From: Mariniphaga sp.
GTDB lineage: Bacteria; Bacteroidota; Bacteroidia; Bacteroidales; Prolixibacteraceae
Assembly (NCBI GenBank): GCA_025355585.1
Contig: JANXZJ010000193.1
Span: 98,026 to 162,025, forward strand
Direction of reading: 5' to 3'
DNA length: 64,000 nucleotides
The stretch's first letter is position 1. The number at the start of each line of letters is the position of its first letter. The notes under the pieces were generated by a model. The model worked only from the letters and a program-made list of their open reading frames with translations, ran no database searches and was not told where the DNA came from. The translations under genes and the position numbers were made by a program. Below, piece by piece: positions 26,665 to 35,845 of the stretch.

Positions 26665-28272
26665 ATGAAGCAATTATTATTCCTTATACTCTTTTATTGC
26701 TTAAGCTTGAACATCTTTGGCCAAACCACTGATGTTATTTTGAAAGGGTCAATATCATATATAACTTCTCAAAATATATATGTGAAGTTTGAAAATACGG
26801 AAGGAATTCACATGGGCGATACGCTATTTATCGCACGTAACAATGTGTTTATTCCTGCTTTAATCGTAAATAATCTTTCAACGATTTCCTGCGTAGGGAT
26901 TCCGGTTGGACAGGTTACTCTTTCAATATCGAACCCTATATTTGGGAAAATAAAAGTAGAAAAGAGGCAACAAGATTCGATATCTAAAGAAACGAAAGCA
27001 CCTGTTTCTTTAAACGCGAATGATCAGGCAATTAAATTACTTTATCAGGATAATAAAGCCAAAGAATTAAAACCACGCATAGATGGACGGGTTGCACTCT
27101 CTTCGTATGCAACGCTATCGAATTCTGCATCCGATATTAGATACAGGTATAATTTGTCGTTAAACACAAAGCATGGCGGCGATTCCGGACTTTCTACCGA
27201 AACCTATGTTTCATTTACTCACAAATCAAATGAATTGAGCCTTGTGGGTCAGGATATAAACAAGTATTTGAAAATATACACGCTGGCAGTGACATACGAT
27301 TTTAACAAATCAACCAATATCTCACTGGGACGAAAAATAAATTTGAACATGGCAAACATAGGTGCCGTTGATGGGCTTCAATTTCAGACAGTCCACCGAA
27401 ACTTCACTTATGGGGCTGTAGTAGGTTCACGGCCTGATTATTATAACTATAGCTTCAATTCAAATTTAATGCAATTTGGTGTTTTTACAGGTCATAGTAT
27501 TCAAAATGAAAATGGGAATATGCAAACTTCACTTGCAGTCTTCGACCAGATGAACGATTTTAAAACTGATCGCAGGTTTGCCTATCTTCAACACTGTAAT
27601 TCCTTATTGAAGAAATTGGATCTTTTTTGTTCTTTTGAATTTGATTTCTACACCCTCGATACTCTTAAGCAGCCTAAAAACACTTTTGATCTGACAAGCG
27701 TTTACGCATCAATAAGATACAAACCATGGAAAAACCTTTCCTTAATGGTTTCCTATGATGCCAGAAAAAACGTCTATTACTATGAGACTTTTAAAAATCA
27801 GATAGACAGCATTATAGATAGAGAGACCAGGCAAGGTTTACGATTTAATTTCAACTATCGCCCGGTTAAATACCTCAGTTGGGGAGGATCAGCCGGATAC
27901 CGGTTTCAAAAATCGGATCCTGTACCAAGCATTAATGCGAATAGTTACTTAAACTACAGTCTTATACCATTGATTCTCACATCTGCGACGCTTAATGCCA
28001 CTCTTCTGAAAACAAATTATATTGATGGTATGGTATACGGTGTTATGTTAGCACGAGATCTGCTGGAAGGGAAGATTTATACCTCTTTAGAATATCGCCT
28101 GGTAAATTATACTTATAAAAATTCACATATTAAACTCCGGCAAGATATTGCAGAGGTTAGTCTATCGTGGCGAATTGCGAAGAAATTGATGCTCTCGGCT
28201 GACTATGAGGCTACATATGAAAAGGATAATAATTCAGGACGTATATATTTAAATTTTACGCAACGTTTTTAG
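26665..28272 (+). CDS. Outer-membrane beta-barrel protein of the cytochrome operon
   Basis: The 535-residue protein has a signal peptide ending near NIFGQ. Residues ~20-110 form a small beta-rich domain (KGSISYITSQNIYVKFENTE read in parts). From about 140 on, alternating hydrophobic strands and turns continue to the end, and the C-terminal residue is Phe in YLNFTQRF, the usual outer-membrane barrel signature. I do not recognise a named family. Its position after two multiheme cytochromes suggests a porin that holds a cytochrome across the outer membrane, as MtrB or PioB do; sequence similarity to those is not visible to me. Confidence 0.65.
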   Translation: MKQLLFLILFYCLSLNIFGQTTDVILKGSISYITSQNIYVKFENTEGIHMGDTLFIARNNVFIPALIVNNLSTISCVGIPVGQVTLSISNPIFGKIKVEKRQQDSISKETKAPVSLNANDQAIKLLYQDNKAKELKPRIDGRVALSSYATLSNSASDIRYRYNLSLNTKHGGDSGLSTETYVSFTHKSNELSLVGQDINKYLKIYTLAVTYDFNKSTNISLGRKINLNMANIGAVDGLQFQTVHRNFTYGAVVGSRPDYYNYSFNSNLMQFGVFTGHSIQNENGNMQTSLAVFDQMNDFKTDRRFAYLQHCNSLLKKLDLFCSFEFDFYTLDTLKQPKNTFDLTSVYASIRYKPWKNLSLMVSYDARKNVYYYETFKNQIDSIIDRETRQGLRFNFNYRPVKYLSWGGSAGYRFQKSDPVPSINANSYLNYSLIPLILTSATLNATLLKTNYIDGMVYGVMLARDLLEGKIYTSLEYRLVNYTYKNSHIKLRQDIAEVSLSWRIAKKLMLSADYEATYEKDNNSGRIYLNFTQRF

Positions 28273-29333
28273 ATCTTGTCTAAAGGTCGTTCAAGATTGC
28301 TAAATTCTGGTTTTTCGATAGCCCTTATCATGGCCAGGTAATTATCAATAGGGACAAAAGCCGGAATGCTGTTTCCGGATCCCAATGCATATCCTTTTGA
28401 TTCGGTTAACTTTAGCAATTCTTCAGCCCGGCAGTAAATTTCATCGGGTTTACGACGAACGAGGAAATCCATATCAATACCTCCCAGAATCGCAATACGG
28501 TCGCCCCATCGTTGCCAGCCTTCTTCAACAGGACAGATGATATCTTCCCATGAATGTTTTGCGTCGTATTTGAGGTCGTCAATCAGAAAATCCATCACTG
28601 CTTCCAGATTTCCGCAGGAGTGAAGAATGGCTGGTTTCCCGTTTAAATGAATAGCTTCCACAATCTTTTTATGCCATGAGAACACGTACCGGAGCATCGA
28701 ACCGGGATCGAGCATGGTTTGGGTTTTAAATCCCCAGTCATCGTTTACGATCAATGCACCAATATTTTCTATACCTGAAGTGATCTCATAAAACCTTAAT
28801 AGTCTTGAACCAACAGCATCAAAAATATTCTGAACAAGTGGTTCATCTTCGAATAACAGGTAGCACAACCGCTCGAAACCAACCAGATCGATCACATTCT
28901 CAAGCACACCACCAGGTCCGGGAGCAATAAACTTCATATTGTTGCTAAGCAGAGGTGCCATCCGGTTGAAGGTGTCAAAATCGCCCTTTTCGGGATCAGG
29001 CCACGGATACGAATCGAAAGAGGTACGATCAGTAATTATTGAACCTTCATTCTGAGATACCGTCGCTTTCTGATCATGTCCGGCGGTTGTAAACTTCATT
29101 CCTCCATAAAACCTCGTGGGAACCGTCACATAGTCATAACCTGCATTGGTAAAGGCTTCAATTGTGATTTTAATGGTTTCTTCAAGGTTATCCGGATCAG
29201 AATTTTTACGACCTGAAAGGTATTCATTTAAAGGTCCATTCGTGAAATACTCAAACAGCACGGGCCGATCGGGCTTTTCGCGACGAAGCACCATCAATAA
29301 CTGTTCAAAATCAGGTTTATATTTACGAATCAC
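28269..29333 (-). CDS. Uroporphyrinogen decarboxylase-like protein (methyltransferase-type)
   Basis: The 354-residue protein starts with GTG; the alternative ATG 13 codons later would trim the start before the family's REKPDRP motif. It has the UROD barrel fold sequence with GPGGVLENVIDLVGFE and HSCGNLEAVMDFL segments, the latter His-x-Cys-Gly being typical of the corrinoid methyltransferase branch (MtaA/CmuA-like) with a zinc-binding pattern. True HemE usually carries a different N-terminal arginine motif. It overlaps the barrel gene by 4 nt in convergent orientation. Function is probably a methyl or demethylation reaction, not heme synthesis, although it lies by a heme-protein operon. Confidence 0.7.
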   Translation of the reverse strand: MIRKYKPDFEQLLMVLRREKPDRPVLFEYFTNGPLNEYLSGRKNSDPDNLEETIKITIEAFTNAGYDYVTVPTRFYGGMKFTTAGHDQKATVSQNEGSIITDRTSFDSYPWPDPEKGDFDTFNRMAPLLSNNMKFIAPGPGGVLENVIDLVGFERLCYLLFEDEPLVQNIFDAVGSRLLRFYEITSGIENIGALIVNDDWGFKTQTMLDPGSMLRYVFSWHKKIVEAIHLNGKPAILHSCGNLEAVMDFLIDDLKYDAKHSWEDIICPVEEGWQRWGDRIAILGGIDMDFLVRRKPDEIYCRAEELLKLTESKGYALGSGNSIPAFVPIDNYLAMIRAIEKPEFSNLERPLDKI

Positions 29334-29357
29334 TATCTCATCCTATTTTGGTGAATT

Positions 29358-32300
29358 TCAATGCCGTACATTTGAAGTCCCTATCTCATCATACATTTCC
29401 TGCAATATATCTGTCCTTACATTCAGGTCGCTGATTTTATTGTTCTTGCGGGTTGGATAGACCCTGTTTGAGAGAAAGATGTAAATCAAACCATTTGTAG
29501 GGTCAGCCCAGAAAAAAGTTCCGGTATAACCTGAATGTCCAAAACTTTGAGGCGATGCACCCGGACAGGGATAGGCTTTATCTTTGTCAAATTTCTGATT
29601 ATCAATCAATGGTTTGTCGAATCCAAGTCCGCGTCGGTTATTGTTCTGCGGATATTGTACCCGATTAAACTCTTCGATAGTTGATTTTTTAAGGTACTGT
29701 TTGCCGCCATATGTTCCAAACTGAACATACATCTGAACCAATTTCGCTAAATCGTTCGCCGATGCAAACAATCCGGCATTTCCTGCAATTCCTCCAAATA
29801 CGGCGGCTGATTCGTCATGTACGCTACCATGAACCTGCCTTTTGCGATAGATAGCATCATATTCGGTTGGAACAATCTGATCTTCAGAAAATTTCTTTGT
29901 TGGTTGATAGGTAACTGTTGTGGCGCCTAACGGCCCGTAGAAATTCTTATCGAGGTAATCCGTAAATTTCATTCCGGCTAGTTTTGTAACAACCTCTGAT
30001 GTCAATATAACTGACAGATCGCTGTATACATATTTACCCCTGGTTTTTAGCGGTGATTTCCTGATCGCCTTATTCACCTTAGCCTTAAATTTTGAATTGA
30101 GATAGAGTCCCGACGTCACTTCCAAATTAAATTGTTCGCTGGGTACAGCACTGTACCATTTGGTTGATAAGTCTTTACCAATCATTGACTGTCGGTAGAA
30201 CGAAATAAAAGGGACCAGTCCGGACTGATGGGCCAGTAATTCCCTTAACGTGATATCGCTTTTGTTCGAAGGATGCAGAAATCCTTTTCGCCAATCGGAC
30301 CAGTAGTTTGAAAATGGCGCGTCGAGCAGGTATTTCCCTTCTTCATTCAATTTCATAATTGCCGGAAGCGCACCAGATACTTTTGTGACAGACGCCAGGT
30401 CGTAGATATCATCCAAAGAGGCAGGAATCCGGTTTTCGTAAGTATGGAAACCATAAGCTTTTTGAAAAATCACCTTCCCATCTTTTGCAACAAAAACATT
30501 ACAACCAGGGAAAGCTTTCTGAACCAATGCATTATTTACAATTGAATCAATACGTCTGTTCAGCTTTTCCGAATTTAATCCGACCTCTTCGGGAAGTGTA
30601 TATTTTAAACGGATTGCCTGACTGATTGTAAGTCCGTCGCCAGCCTTATAACGAGTGCCGATTGAGACTAGCAATTTTCCACCCGCTCCGATTCCCCCAA
30701 ACAGCAGTTGGGCAGCTAATTCCTGTGCGATTGTGGTGTTTTGATAGGCGATCACCATCCCATTTGGGTGACCAAAGTCTTTTAATTCATTGATGGCGTA
30801 TGGATTCGAAAAGAAAACAACAACTGAATTCTTCAAGGATGATAATTGGTTAAGCAGTTTTTCAAGATTTTCGGTTACGCCATAAGGTCGTTCCGGTGCT
30901 ACATGAACAAGGTTCCCTACTTTTACTGTACGACGTACTTTACTTTCATACAAAGAATGCACACCGGTTATAACCAAATTATAGTCAGTTAATTTCTTGA
31001 TAGTTGCATTAAATTCTTCCTCCGTAAAGTTTTCTGAAAGATTGTAATAATCCACTTTCGTGTAGTTGCCGAGCATCTTTTGAAAAGGTGTAATGGCAGA
31101 AGACCCAATTGAAAGAGCTGCAATCCGAAGTGTATCTAATCCCAGAAAAGGTATCAGATTGCTTTTATTTTCAAGAAGTGTTACCGCTGATTCAACGAGT
31201 TGCCTGTTGGCAAACTGGGCGTTGGCTGAATTAAGATCAGCAACAAGTCCAGCAATTTTTATCGGTTGAAGTTGGTTTAATCCAGCATAATACTTGGCTG
31301 CTAACACCCTGCGGCATTTCAGATTAATTTCATCCCAGGTGAGCTCCTTATTCTGAATGGCCTCTTTCACCGCTTTAATTGTCGCTTCGCCATCAACCGG
31401 AAATTCGATCACGTCATTTCCTGCTTGTATTGCCTGGACATCAATGCTGCCTGCTTTTTTTGTGATAGACGCACCTCCCATATTCATTGCGTCGGTGATA
31501 ATGAGTCCTTTATAATTCCATTCTTTACGGATCACCCCTTCAACAGCACTATTTGAAAGACTTGAAGGACCTTCACCGCTGGGATCAAGTGCCGGTACGC
31601 GCATATGTGCCGTCATAATTCCTCCGATTCCTTCGGCTGCCAATTTTTTGAAAGGGAAAAGTTCCATGCTGTCAAGGCGTTGACGCGGGTAGGGGAGCAG
31701 TGGTAACGATAAATGCGAATCGGCTTTAGTGTCTCCATGACCAGGAAAATGCTTGGCAACAGCAATGATTCCATTCTCCTGCAGGCCTTTCATATAGGCT
31801 AAACTTTTGTTGGTAACCCTGTCGCGCGATTCGCCAAACGAACGCATTCCAATAATTGGATTTAAAGGTTCGGTATTGATATCCGCAACTGGCCCGAAAC
31901 TGACCTGAACACCAAGTCGTTTTAATTGTCCGGCCATAGCTGCAGCACACTTTCTGATCAGTTCGTCATCCGAAGTAGCACCCATCGTCATATTGTAAGG
32001 AAAAGACATTACCTCGTCGAGGCGCATTCCGGGACCCCATTCAGCATCCATTGCAATCATCAGCGGTGTTTTTGCCAGTGACTGGTAATAGTTAATGAGT
32101 TGCGACTGTTTCACTGCCGTTCCTTCAAAGAATACCAATCCACCGAAATTATTCTTGCGAATAAGTTCAGCAACCTTAAATTGCTTTTGGATGTTTTCGT
32201 CTCCGCTTACATCAATCCAAATCAGCTGTGCTATCCGCTCATCCGGTGTAAGTGCGTTAAAGACAGAGTCAACCCATGGATGATTGAGTAACTTGTTAAG

Positions 32301-32378
32301 ATTAACCTGCGATTGTGATTTTATGGGGAAAAATACGGTTAGCAAGAACAGCAATCCAATCAGTTTAATTTTCTGCAT
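29358..32378 (-). CDS. GH3 beta-N-acetylglucosaminidase fused to a beta-lactamase-type serine hydrolase
   Basis: I set the start at 32378, where MQKIKLIGLLFLLTVFF is a signal peptide; the frame runs 49 codons further without one. The protein has ~1006 residues. The GH3 domain (about 35-360) contains the NagZ signature KHFPGHG (209-215), the Asp220/His222 dyad and nucleophile Asp296 in ITDAMNMGGA. A C-terminal GH3 sandwich follows. Residues ~600-1000 form a serine beta-lactamase-like domain with SVTK, a YSD (YxN-like) motif and HSG. It should trim GlcNAc from murein fragments in the periplasm; the hydrolase half may act on peptide or ester groups. This fusion is known in Bacteroidota. Confidence 0.9.
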   Translation of the reverse strand: MQKIKLIGLLFLLTVFFPIKSQSQVNLNKLLNHPWVDSVFNALTPDERIAQLIWIDVSGDENIQKQFKVAELIRKNNFGGLVFFEGTAVKQSQLINYYQSLAKTPLMIAMDAEWGPGMRLDEVMSFPYNMTMGATSDDELIRKCAAAMAGQLKRLGVQVSFGPVADINTEPLNPIIGMRSFGESRDRVTNKSLAYMKGLQENGIIAVAKHFPGHGDTKADSHLSLPLLPYPRQRLDSMELFPFKKLAAEGIGGIMTAHMRVPALDPSGEGPSSLSNSAVEGVIRKEWNYKGLIITDAMNMGGASITKKAGSIDVQAIQAGNDVIEFPVDGEATIKAVKEAIQNKELTWDEINLKCRRVLAAKYYAGLNQLQPIKIAGLVADLNSANAQFANRQLVESAVTLLENKSNLIPFLGLDTLRIAALSIGSSAITPFQKMLGNYTKVDYYNLSENFTEEEFNATIKKLTDYNLVITGVHSLYESKVRRTVKVGNLVHVAPERPYGVTENLEKLLNQLSSLKNSVVVFFSNPYAINELKDFGHPNGMVIAYQNTTIAQELAAQLLFGGIGAGGKLLVSIGTRYKAGDGLTISQAIRLKYTLPEEVGLNSEKLNRRIDSIVNNALVQKAFPGCNVFVAKDGKVIFQKAYGFHTYENRIPASLDDIYDLASVTKVSGALPAIMKLNEEGKYLLDAPFSNYWSDWRKGFLHPSNKSDITLRELLAHQSGLVPFISFYRQSMIGKDLSTKWYSAVPSEQFNLEVTSGLYLNSKFKAKVNKAIRKSPLKTRGKYVYSDLSVILTSEVVTKLAGMKFTDYLDKNFYGPLGATTVTYQPTKKFSEDQIVPTEYDAIYRKRQVHGSVHDESAAVFGGIAGNAGLFASANDLAKLVQMYVQFGTYGGKQYLKKSTIEEFNRVQYPQNNNRRGLGFDKPLIDNQKFDKDKAYPCPGASPQSFGHSGYTGTFFWADPTNGLIYIFLSNRVYPTRKNNKISDLNVRTDILQEMYDEIGTSNVRH

Positions 32379-32430
32379 CAGGCATGTATTAATAAGCGCT
32401 TTTATATGACATTCAAAACATTGTAAGATA

Positions 32431-32691
32431 CTATTCCAACGGTGCAATTTTTTCAATTGTCTTACCTTCTTCAATTCGTTTCCAATTTTCAATGAGTTCC
32501 GGCTGATGCTGCGAAGCCCATTCAATTACAAGTCCCAAGGCTCTGGAAGGCAATTTTCCAACCAAAATATTTAGACCATTTATTGCAATCTCAGCATTAT
32601 ATTCACCATAAGTAGCATGAAAATGTGGCGGATTGTGTTCGTCGTAAAACATGGATATGATAATCCCAAAAAATCTACTTACTTGAGGCAT
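32431..32691 (-). CDS. DUF4160 domain protein
   Basis: I choose ATG 32691, giving 87 residues beginning MPQVSRFFGIIISM, the usual DUF4160 opening; the frame extends 10 codons further. The hallmark EHNPPHFHATYGEY segment, with its His pair, is present. The domain is small and cytosolic. It overlaps the DUF2442 gene by 17 nt, a pair found together in many genomes. A toxin-antitoxin-like role has been suggested for such pairs but is not established. Confidence 0.8.
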   Translation of the reverse strand: MPQVSRFFGIIISMFYDEHNPPHFHATYGEYNAEIAINGLNILVGKLPSRALGLVIEWASQHQPELIENWKRIEEGKTIEKIAPLE

Positions 32692-32965
32692 AAGAGTATT
32701 GACTGTTTTTCCACTGCTCAAAAGTTATTCCCTTAATTTTCAGATACATGTTGTCCGGGCATAATTCAATATTTTCATTCCAGGCAATTGCCCCAGTTTC
32801 TTCATCAATAAATACTTTGTTGAAGAAATCAGCTTCCATCCAATTTTGAAAAACTGGTTTATCAATTAAATGTGATAAATCAACCACCCCCTCCGTGTTA
32901 TCGTCGAATTTTAACCAAATTGAATATTGGCTAATCGCTTTAACTTGTATGGCATTAGATATCAT
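32675..32965 (-). CDS. DUF2442 domain protein
   Basis: The 96-residue protein matches DUF2442: a beta-rich start (AIQVKAISQYSIWLKFDD), VDLSHL, then IAWNENIELCPDNMYLKI near the end. These proteins are small and cytosolic, and often paired with DUF4160. It is the upstream partner, with a 17-nt overlap to the next frame. The two genes interrupt the cell-wall recycling block, so they may be a transferred module. Confidence 0.8.
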   Translation of the reverse strand: MISNAIQVKAISQYSIWLKFDDNTEGVVDLSHLIDKPVFQNWMEADFFNKVFIDEETGAIAWNENIELCPDNMYLKIKGITFEQWKNSQYSYASSK

Positions 32966-33075
32966 GATTTTAAATTTAATCGTTTAATACAAATTTACAA
33001 CTTATTACTGGAATCTATTCTGGCGTTTGTAAATGTTTTAAGTAGCTAATTTTGAATCCAATCTATTGTCTAACC

Positions 33076-34188
33076 TTATACTTTAATGAAAATCTTCTTT
33101 TTATAAAGCACCAACCCGACCAGCCATAACATCACAATGTGCGCAAGGGCAAACAGCAGTGATGATACTTTTGGGTCGGAACTAAGTGGCACAAATATAT
33201 GCTGATAAAGCCAGGTAGAACCATTTACAATGGTTCCGTCCGCCTCGGTTACATGAATAAATCGTGCGATTGATTTGGCGTAAAGTCCCGATAACGCAAA
33301 GATAAACAATGGATTCATTCCAAAAACGACGAAAAAAGAAGTCCATTTGGTGTAACCTTTAAGGTCGATAATCCAGATTAAAAGTGCCAGAACCAATAAT
33401 GCCCAACCTGCAGCATAGAGAACATAGGAACTCGTCCAAAGTGGCTTGTTAAGTGGCAACAGGAATCCCCATAAAAATCCGGCGATGACACCAACTATGC
33501 CATAAATAGCCAATGTCCGTGGCACTTTTAGCTTCTCTGTCTGTTTGATGATTGCACCAGTCAGGTAGCCGAAGATCACTGTTACAATGGCAGGAATTGT
33601 ACTTAGCAAACCTTCCGGATCGAAAGGTATCCCGAAACCTTTGTATAAATGGCTTTCGCCGAGTATGGCCTTATCGAACGGTACTGCAGCATTGTCTGCA
33701 AGCGAATAAGGATCAGCACCACCAAAAAAGTATAGTATTCCCCAGTAAATTAAAAGGATAGCTGCGCCTACATAGGGAAGGTATTTTCTCTGAACAGCCA
33801 AAACAATCAGCGATCCAACGCCGTAAGCAATGGCAATCCGTTGAAGGACACCCAATATCCTTAATTTCGAATAGTCTGTCATCCACTGCGGAAATGAGTT
33901 CAAAAATAATCCAATCGCAAAGATCAGCAGCGTTCGTTTACCGATTTTTAAAAGCGATTCTTTATTCAGCGAATTATTATATTTCGAGAAAGAGAAAAAC
34001 ATCGATACTCCCACAACAAACAGAAAGAACGGAAAAACCAGATCGGTGGGAGTACATCCGTGCCATTTTGAGTGTTCCAGCGGGGAAAAAATATGTGCCC
34101 AGCTTCCGGGGTTGTTCACTGTGATCATGGTGGCGATTGTGATTCCCCGAAGGACATCAAGGGCCAGGTAACGTTGAGTTGGTTTCAT
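33076..34188 (-). CDS. Heparan-alpha-glucosaminide N-acetyltransferase-like membrane protein (NagX/DUF5009)
   Basis: The 370-residue protein is polytopic, with about ten hydrophobic helices. It opens with RYLALDVLRGITIATMITVNNPGSW, the family signature with an essential intramembrane arginine/histidine region (HSKWHGCTPTDLVFPFFLF). Relatives such as NagX and human HGSNAT transfer acetyl groups across a membrane to glucosamine. Its neighbours process amino sugars, so acetylation of glucosamine residues from murein or chitin-like oligosaccharides is plausible. Together with the deacetylase fusion at 37621 it could run an acetylate/deacetylate pair; that link is inference. Confidence 0.82.
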   Translation of the reverse strand: MKPTQRYLALDVLRGITIATMITVNNPGSWAHIFSPLEHSKWHGCTPTDLVFPFFLFVVGVSMFFSFSKYNNSLNKESLLKIGKRTLLIFAIGLFLNSFPQWMTDYSKLRILGVLQRIAIAYGVGSLIVLAVQRKYLPYVGAAILLIYWGILYFFGGADPYSLADNAAVPFDKAILGESHLYKGFGIPFDPEGLLSTIPAIVTVIFGYLTGAIIKQTEKLKVPRTLAIYGIVGVIAGFLWGFLLPLNKPLWTSSYVLYAAGWALLVLALLIWIIDLKGYTKWTSFFVVFGMNPLFIFALSGLYAKSIARFIHVTEADGTIVNGSTWLYQHIFVPLSSDPKVSSLLFALAHIVMLWLVGLVLYKKKIFIKV

Positions 34189-34200
34189 AGTTGTGATAGT

Positions 34201-35700
34201 TTATTTCAGATACATAAAGCCGACCGGACTACTTTCGATATTTGATTTGCTGACAGCCGTTACTACATACTTAAAACGTCTTGGATCAGTTTGTTTATCA
34301 AACGCATAAGTAACCGAATTGTCCGATGTTGTCAGGAAAATATGTTCCGGCTTATCAATATTTATTCTTTGCATCTTCTTATACTGGTAAATCACAAACG
34401 ATTTTGTATTTCCTCCCATTTTCCACGAAAAATGAAGCCGGCCATTTTCTCCGGTTATCTGAGCATTTGTGGGTGCCTGAGGTGCAATGGGATTTATTCT
34501 TTGGTTTGAAGGAGCAAGCGCCGGATAACGGTAATACCGTTTTTGCATTTTTTCGTGAAGTTCCAACGGGTTTTTACGCATAAATTTGGCACTGAAAAAC
34601 ATACTTCCTGATATTTCGGGGTACTTCCGGTTGAGCTTGATCTGGCGAATAATCTCGTCGGCACTTTGCCATGATTTATCTTTTGATTCCGGATCAATCC
34701 TGTATGGTGCCTGTCCGATGTAAAGTTGAGTTCCAAAACTATTGCGGCTCCACCAGTCGGCAATTATTTTATAGTCAGCGACCTCTTTACCTATTTCCCA
34801 GTAGATCTGAGGTGTAATGTAATCAATCCACTGTTCCCGTTGCCATTTAAGGACATCTGCGAAGAGATCGTCATAATTGGTCTGACCAGCTTTGGTTTTT
34901 GAACCTGCCGGATCTTTAGTGCTGTTCCGCCAAACCCCAAACGGCGAAATGCCTAACTCTACCCAAGGTTTAATTGATTTGATACTGTCATGTAATTGTT
35001 TGACAATCAGGTCTACATTATTACGTCGCCAATCGTCGCGCTGACTGGCTTTATAACCTCGTGGATAAGCTTTAAAAGATTTATCATCCGGGAACTCGAC
35101 ACCTGCAATCCGGTAAGGGTAAAAATAGTCATCCATATGAACGGCATCAATATCATACCTCCGCACAATATCGCTCACAACATTAGCCACAAAATTGCGG
35201 GTTTCAGGAAGTGCCGGATCGAAGTACTTCGTCTTGCCGTAGGTAAGAAACCATTCGGGATGTGTATTTGTGATATGATTAGCAGCAGTCTGATTATTAT
35301 TCACATCCGAAACAGCCCGGTAAGGATTGATCCAGACATGAAGATCAAGACCCCGCTTGCGACATTCGACGCTGGCAAATGCGAGGGGATCATAGTCAGG
35401 CTCTTTCCCTTGTTTGCCAGTAAGCCACTGCGACCACGGTTCGTATTTCGACGCATAAAAAGCATCGGCTGATGGTCTGATCTGAAAGACTACCGTGTTC
35501 ATATTGTATTCCTTGCATAGATCAAGCAACTCAATAAACTCTTTTTTCTGCTGCATCGTTGTAAGGTTCGACGCCGAAGGCCAGTCGATATTTGCCACGG
35601 TGGCAATCCAGACCGCCCGCATCTCCCTTTTGGGATGTTTTGCGGCAGATAAGTTAATTGTTATCAGTAATATAAGGCTTAAGCTGATGAGTTTATTCAT
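34201..35700 (-). CDS. GHL10 (glycosyl-hydrolase-like, DUF187) family lipid or cell-wall hydrolase
   Basis: Start at ATG 35700 (a TTG lies three codons upstream). The 499-residue exported protein has a signal peptide to about residue 22. It matches the GHL10 family: REMRAVWIATVANIDWPS, MNTVVFQIRPSADAFY, and HVWINPYRAV. The barrel occupies residues ~25-390, followed by an Ig-like or Fn3 region (about 400-499). E. coli YddW-like relatives act on peptidoglycan glycans. It lies 12 nt upstream of the NagX-like gene and in the same orientation, so the two are probably co-transcribed. Confidence 0.83.
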   Translation of the reverse strand: MNKLISLSLILLITINLSAAKHPKREMRAVWIATVANIDWPSASNLTTMQQKKEFIELLDLCKEYNMNTVVFQIRPSADAFYASKYEPWSQWLTGKQGKEPDYDPLAFASVECRKRGLDLHVWINPYRAVSDVNNNQTAANHITNTHPEWFLTYGKTKYFDPALPETRNFVANVVSDIVRRYDIDAVHMDDYFYPYRIAGVEFPDDKSFKAYPRGYKASQRDDWRRNNVDLIVKQLHDSIKSIKPWVELGISPFGVWRNSTKDPAGSKTKAGQTNYDDLFADVLKWQREQWIDYITPQIYWEIGKEVADYKIIADWWSRNSFGTQLYIGQAPYRIDPESKDKSWQSADEIIRQIKLNRKYPEISGSMFFSAKFMRKNPLELHEKMQKRYYRYPALAPSNQRINPIAPQAPTNAQITGENGRLHFSWKMGGNTKSFVIYQYKKMQRINIDKPEHIFLTTSDNSVTYAFDKQTDPRRFKYVVTAVSKSNIESSPVGFMYLK

Positions 35701-35845
35701 ATTCTTCAATTTCTAATTTGATACAATTCCTATAATAAGCAGCTGGCGGCTTGAAACTGGCAACTGATTAATATCTTTAAGGTGCTTGACAATAAAGCGG
35801 CAAAGGTATATATTCTTCCTTTCTCACCTTCTCTAAGTCTCTCCT

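Noticed and set aside
28269..29333. HemE, a true uroporphyrinogen decarboxylase supplying heme to the cytochromes
   Set aside because: The HSCG motif and overall pattern match the methyltransferase-type branch, and the gene is convergent with the cytochrome operon rather than part of it.
32379..32525. A longer N-terminus for the GH3 fusion protein
   Set aside because: The added 49 residues are not signal-like and overlap the DUF4160 gene in another frame; MQKIKLIGLL is a normal exported start.
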